A stretch of DNA of 7,629 nt, from the NCBI GenBank assembly GCA_017400415.1, contig JAFPTE010000118.1:1-7629 (forward strand). The letters run 5' to 3'. The stretch is from Oscillospiraceae bacterium. GTDB lineage: Bacteria > Bacillota > Clostridia > Oscillospirales > Oscillospiraceae. Both the position numbers and the translations under genes were made by a program. Of the stretch, positions 4,957-7,629 are shown in pieces. The notes beneath the pieces were generated by a model. That model worked only from the letters and a program-made list of their open reading frames with translations. It made no database searches and had not been told where the DNA came from. The stretch's first letter is position 1. Each line of letters starts with the position of its first letter.

Positions 4957-7296
4957 ATGGCACAGCCAGGAGCCGCCAGGGCGGCCAGAAACGAGAGACC
5001 GGACCCCAGAATGCTCAGCCGCACCCTTATCGTGGCTGCCCTGCTGGGGGTAGTGGCCTTTGCGGTCCTCATATTCCAGCTTTATAACATCATGATAAAA
5101 AACCACAGCCGCTATGAGGAGATGGCCATTGCCCAGCAGACCAAGGAGACCCGGGTGGCTGCCAACCGGGGCACCATCTATGACGCCAACGGCAACGCCC
5201 TGGCCATTTCCGCCACGGCCTACAACGTGTTCATAAGCCCCTATGAGCTCAGCTTCTACGGGGAGGACCCGGAGTTCGTGGCAAAGGGCCTGGAGGAGAT
5301 TCTGGGGGTGGACGCCCAGTCCGTCCTGGAAAAATTCAAGGACACCAAAAGCTGGTACAAGACCATCGTCACGAGAATCGAGCCTGACCTGGCGGACCGG
5401 GTCCGTCAGTTCAAGGCGGACTACAAGGGCAAGGACAAGGACGGCAAGGAGTACAAGGGCCTGCGGAGCGTCCACCTGGAGATGGACTCCAAGCGCTATT
5501 ACCCCTACGGCAGCCTGTGCTGCCACGTGCTGGGCTTCGTGGGCACGGATAACTACGGCCTGGACGGCATCGAGATGGTGTATAACCAGTACCTCCAGGG
5601 CACCGACGGCTCCGTCATCCGCCTGACCGCCAATAACGGCGTGGAGCTTCTGTACGAGAATTACGAAAACTACAACGCCGCCGTGGACGGATGCGACGTT
5701 CACACCACCTTAGACGTGAACATCCAGGGCATCCTGGAAAAGTACCTGGACCAGGCCATGGAGGCAAATCAGATTCTGGGCAACGGCTGCGTCATCGCCA
5801 TGGACCCCAATACGGGCGCGATCCTGGGCCTGGCCAACGCCTTCCGCTATGACAACAATAACCCCTGGGCCCTCTCCGAAAAGGTCCAGGCGGAGCTGGA
5901 CCTTATCGCCGACGAGACCGAGTACAGGGCCAGAAGGGCGGAGGAGCAGCGGAAGCAGTGGCGAAACATGGCCGTCTCCGATACCTACGAGCCCGGCTCC
6001 GTCTTCAAGACCATAACCCTTTCCATGGCCCTGGAGGAGGGCATTTTCAACGAGAGCGACCACTTCTACTGCTCCGGCTCCCTGGCCGCCGAATTGATTC
6101 CCGGCCGCACGACCCCCCTGAACTGCTGGAAGCGCTCCGGCCACGGGGACCAGACCCTCCGGGAGACCCTGATGCACTCCTGCAACGTGGCCTTCGCCAA
6201 CATGGCCATGACCATCGGCGCAGATATCTTTTACGACTACGTGGAAGCCTACGGCTTCTGGAGCAAGACCGGCATTGACCTGCCCGGCGAGACCAGCACC
6301 CGGGGCCTCTGGTGGTCCGACAAGGTCTTCAAGGACCCCAAAAACAAGTCCCAACTGGCGGCGGCCTCCTTCGGCCAGACCGCCAACGTGACCCCCATCC
6401 AGATGATAACCGCCGTGTGCGCCGCAGTAAACGGCGGCCACCTGATGGAGCCCTATGTGGTAAGCGAGATTGTGGCCCCGGACGGCACCGTGAAATACGC
6501 CAAGGAGCCCACGGAAAAGCGCCAGGTCATCTCTGAGGAGACCAGCAAGCTGGTGGCCAGCATGCTGGAGAGCGTGGTGGGGGATGAGGGCGGCACCGGC
6601 AAGAGCTCCTACGTGGCAGGCTACCACGTAGGCGGCAAGACCGGCACAACCACCGACACGGCCTATGAGGCCGCCACGGGCATCCGTGAGTACATGGTCT
6701 CCTTCTGCGGCGTGGCCCCGGCCTCGGACCCGCAGATAGCCATCATCATGGTGCTCAACCGCCCGAACAAGGACTCCGGCATCTACATAGGCGGCGGCGT
6801 CATGACCGGCACCTACGTAGGCAGCATATTCTCCGAGATAATGCCCTACCTGGGGGTGGAGCCCGATTATAACGAGGTGGAGAAGACCTATCTGGACGCC
6901 TCCGTTCCCAAAATCATCGGCGACAGCCTCCGGGACGCCAAGGAAAAGATGCTGAACCGGGGCTTTGAGATCCGCATCGAGGGCGACGGCCAGGTGGTCA
7001 CGGACCAGGTGCCTGCCGCCAACTCCGTTGTGGCCGCCGGCAGCCGCATCGTCATCTACACCGGCGGCGAAAGGCGCACGGAGCCCGTCACCGTGCCCAA
7101 TATAACCGGCATGACCTTCCAGCGGGCCAGAGCAGAGCTTGCCAAGTTCGGCCTTTACATGACCACCTCCGGCGCCCTGCCCACGGACAACGCAGTTGTG
7201 GTCCAGTGGCAGTCCATAGCCGCCGGGGAGCCGGCGCCCTACGGGGCGGTGCTCCGGGTGGTCCTGGCAGATAAAAATACCCTGGGCTTCTATTAA
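4957..7296 (+). CDS. ftsI: Class B penicillin-binding protein with two PASTA domains (septal D,D-transpeptidase)
   Basis: This is a membrane-anchored D,D-transpeptidase that cross-links peptidoglycan, most likely at the septum as partner of FtsW. It has 779 residues. A short cytoplasmic tail is followed by a transmembrane anchor at about 23–45. The class B dimerisation/pedestal region has AANRGTIYDANG at about 68–79, KRYYPYG from 179 and GLDGIE at 201–206. The transpeptidase domain has all three catalytic motifs: S348-V-F-K351 (EPGSVFK), S408-C-N410, and K561-T-G-T564. Two C-terminal PASTA domains lie at about 649–705 and 709–775. Two PASTA domains fit the PBP2B/PBP2x type, whereas SpoVD of Bacillus has one, so a vegetative septal PBP is favoured. 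No second PBP gene intervenes before murE, so a shared sporulation role cannot be excluded. A charged stretch of roughly 35 residues (about 304–338, rich in Glu and Arg) precedes WRNMAVSDTYEPGS. The ATG at 4957 has no clear Shine-Dalgarno sequence. The frame closes upstream at TAG 4921. Confidence 0.95.
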   Translation: MAQPGAARAARNERPDPRMLSRTLIVAALLGVVAFAVLIFQLYNIMIKNHSRYEEMAIAQQTKETRVAANRGTIYDANGNALAISATAYNVFISPYELSFYGEDPEFVAKGLEEILGVDAQSVLEKFKDTKSWYKTIVTRIEPDLADRVRQFKADYKGKDKDGKEYKGLRSVHLEMDSKRYYPYGSLCCHVLGFVGTDNYGLDGIEMVYNQYLQGTDGSVIRLTANNGVELLYENYENYNAAVDGCDVHTTLDVNIQGILEKYLDQAMEANQILGNGCVIAMDPNTGAILGLANAFRYDNNNPWALSEKVQAELDLIADETEYRARRAEEQRKQWRNMAVSDTYEPGSVFKTITLSMALEEGIFNESDHFYCSGSLAAELIPGRTTPLNCWKRSGHGDQTLRETLMHSCNVAFANMAMTIGADIFYDYVEAYGFWSKTGIDLPGETSTRGLWWSDKVFKDPKNKSQLAAASFGQTANVTPIQMITAVCAAVNGGHLMEPYVVSEIVAPDGTVKYAKEPTEKRQVISEETSKLVASMLESVVGDEGGTGKSSYVAGYHVGGKTGTTTDTAYEAATGIREYMVSFCGVAPASDPQIAIIMVLNRPNKDSGIYIGGGVMTGTYVGSIFSEIMPYLGVEPDYNEVEKTYLDASVPKIIGDSLRDAKEKMLNRGFEIRIEGDGQVVTDQVPAANSVVAAGSRIVIYTGGERRTEPVTVPNITGMTFQRARAELAKFGLYMTTSGALPTDNAVVVQWQSIAAGEPAPYGAVLRVVLADKNTLGFY

Positions 7297-7338
7297 TGCT
7301 TCAAACCAGCCAAATACCACGGAAACGGCGGTGACACT

Positions 7339-7629
7339 ATGAAACTTAGCGAAATACTGAAAAACATTCCCGTTCTTGAAATGCACGCCGACGGGGACAT
7401 GGAGATTACCGATGTGGCCAACGACTCCCGAAAGGCCGCAGCGGGCACCCTGTTCATAGCCGTCAAGGGCTACGAGACCGACGGCCACAAGTTCATCACG
7501 GCCGCAAAGAAGCAGGGGGCCTCCTGCGTCCTCTGCCAGAAGCGGCCCCGGTGCGCCATACCCTATGTGCTTGTGGAAAACTCCCGCTCTGCGGAGGCTC
7601 TGGCCGCTGCGGCCTTTTACGGCCACCCG
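7339..7629 (+). CDS. murE: UDP-MurNAc-tripeptide synthetase MurE, 3'-truncated by window edge
   Basis: MurE is a cytoplasmic ATP-dependent Mur ligase that adds the third residue (diaminopimelate or lysine) to UDP-MurNAc-L-Ala-D-Glu. The first 97 codons are present and run off the window end with no stop. The N-terminal UDP-binding domain is recognisable: MKLSEIL at 1–7, the NDSRKAAAGTLFIAVKG block at 28–44 (the conserved DSR…G.LF.A..G pattern), then DGHKFI at 48–53 and a GA..V element. The sequence ends at FYGHP, just before the family's ATP-binding domain, so amino-acid specificity cannot be read. GGCGGTGA at 7327–7334 is a good ribosome binding site 4 bases before ATG. The 42-base gap after the PBP gene holds nothing else visible, so co-transcription with it is likely. 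Confidence 0.94.
   Translation, partial: MKLSEILKNIPVLEMHADGDMEITDVANDSRKAAAGTLFIAVKGYETDGHKFITAAKKQGASCVLCQKRPRCAIPYVLVENSRSAEALAAAAFYGHP

Noticed and set aside
5710..7626. A 638-codon open frame on the minus strand opposite the PBP and murE.
   Set aside because: It is antisense to a gene with complete catalytic motifs, its translation is low-complexity (Gly/His/Val/Ala rich) with no recognisable domain, and long antisense frames are expected where third positions are GC-rich.
1..7629. Mobile element, CRISPR array, tRNA/rRNA or defence system.
   Set aside because: No terminal or spaced repeats, transposase-like proteins or RNA gene patterns were seen. All long + strand frames are accounted for by housekeeping genes and one coiled-coil protein.

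Overview
This is a GC-rich (by eye), densely coding stretch of a bacterial chromosome. All seven genes are on the + strand. The order mraZ–rsmH–ftsL–class B PBP with PASTA domains–murE is the classical division and cell-wall (dcw) cluster of Gram-positive bacteria. The PBP's two PASTA domains, the strong GGAGGTGA-type ribosome binding sites and the consensus sigma-A promoters point to Bacillota. A GC-rich member of Clostridia, possibly of the Oscillospirales, is the best guess, but no taxonomic marker was tested.

Region 1 (1–2690). The window opens inside uvrC, with only the end of the GIY-YIG nuclease domain present. uvrC overlaps rsmD (16S rRNA m2G966 methyltransferase) by 4 bases, GTGA. 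One base after rsmD comes a 172-residue soluble coiled-coil protein. From memory, its N-terminal part resembles the actinobacterial division factor SepIVA, a DivIVA-like protein. A textbook promoter for this gene lies inside the rsmD coding sequence: an A/T tract, TTGACA, a 16-bp spacer and an extended-10 TATAAT. This is in the only conspicuously AT-rich patch of rsmD.

Region 2 (2691–2901). This 211-base intergenic stretch is full of signals. It holds a strong intrinsic terminator closing the upstream unit, an A-rich tract, a TTGCAA–17 bp–TATAAT promoter, three 10-bp-spaced GTGG-type repeats just downstream of the predicted transcription start (a probable MraZ operator), and a strong Shine-Dalgarno sequence that fixes the mraZ start at 2902.

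Region 3 (2902–7629). The dcw operon proper. mraZ is the transcriptional regulator, and its stop overlaps the start of rsmH (16S rRNA m4C1402 methyltransferase). Then come a long FtsL-like bitopic membrane protein, a perfect-looking hairpin without a U-tract, a 779-residue class B PBP with two PASTA domains, and the first 97 codons of murE. MurE supplies the muropeptide precursor, the PBP cross-links septal peptidoglycan, FtsL is expected to scaffold the divisome, and MraZ sets transcription of the unit.

I see no mobile element, CRISPR array, tRNA or rRNA. The window is mostly a well-known locus. The less ordinary elements are the SepIVA-like gene with its embedded promoter, the readable MraZ operator, the extended FtsL, and the hairpin before the PBP gene.
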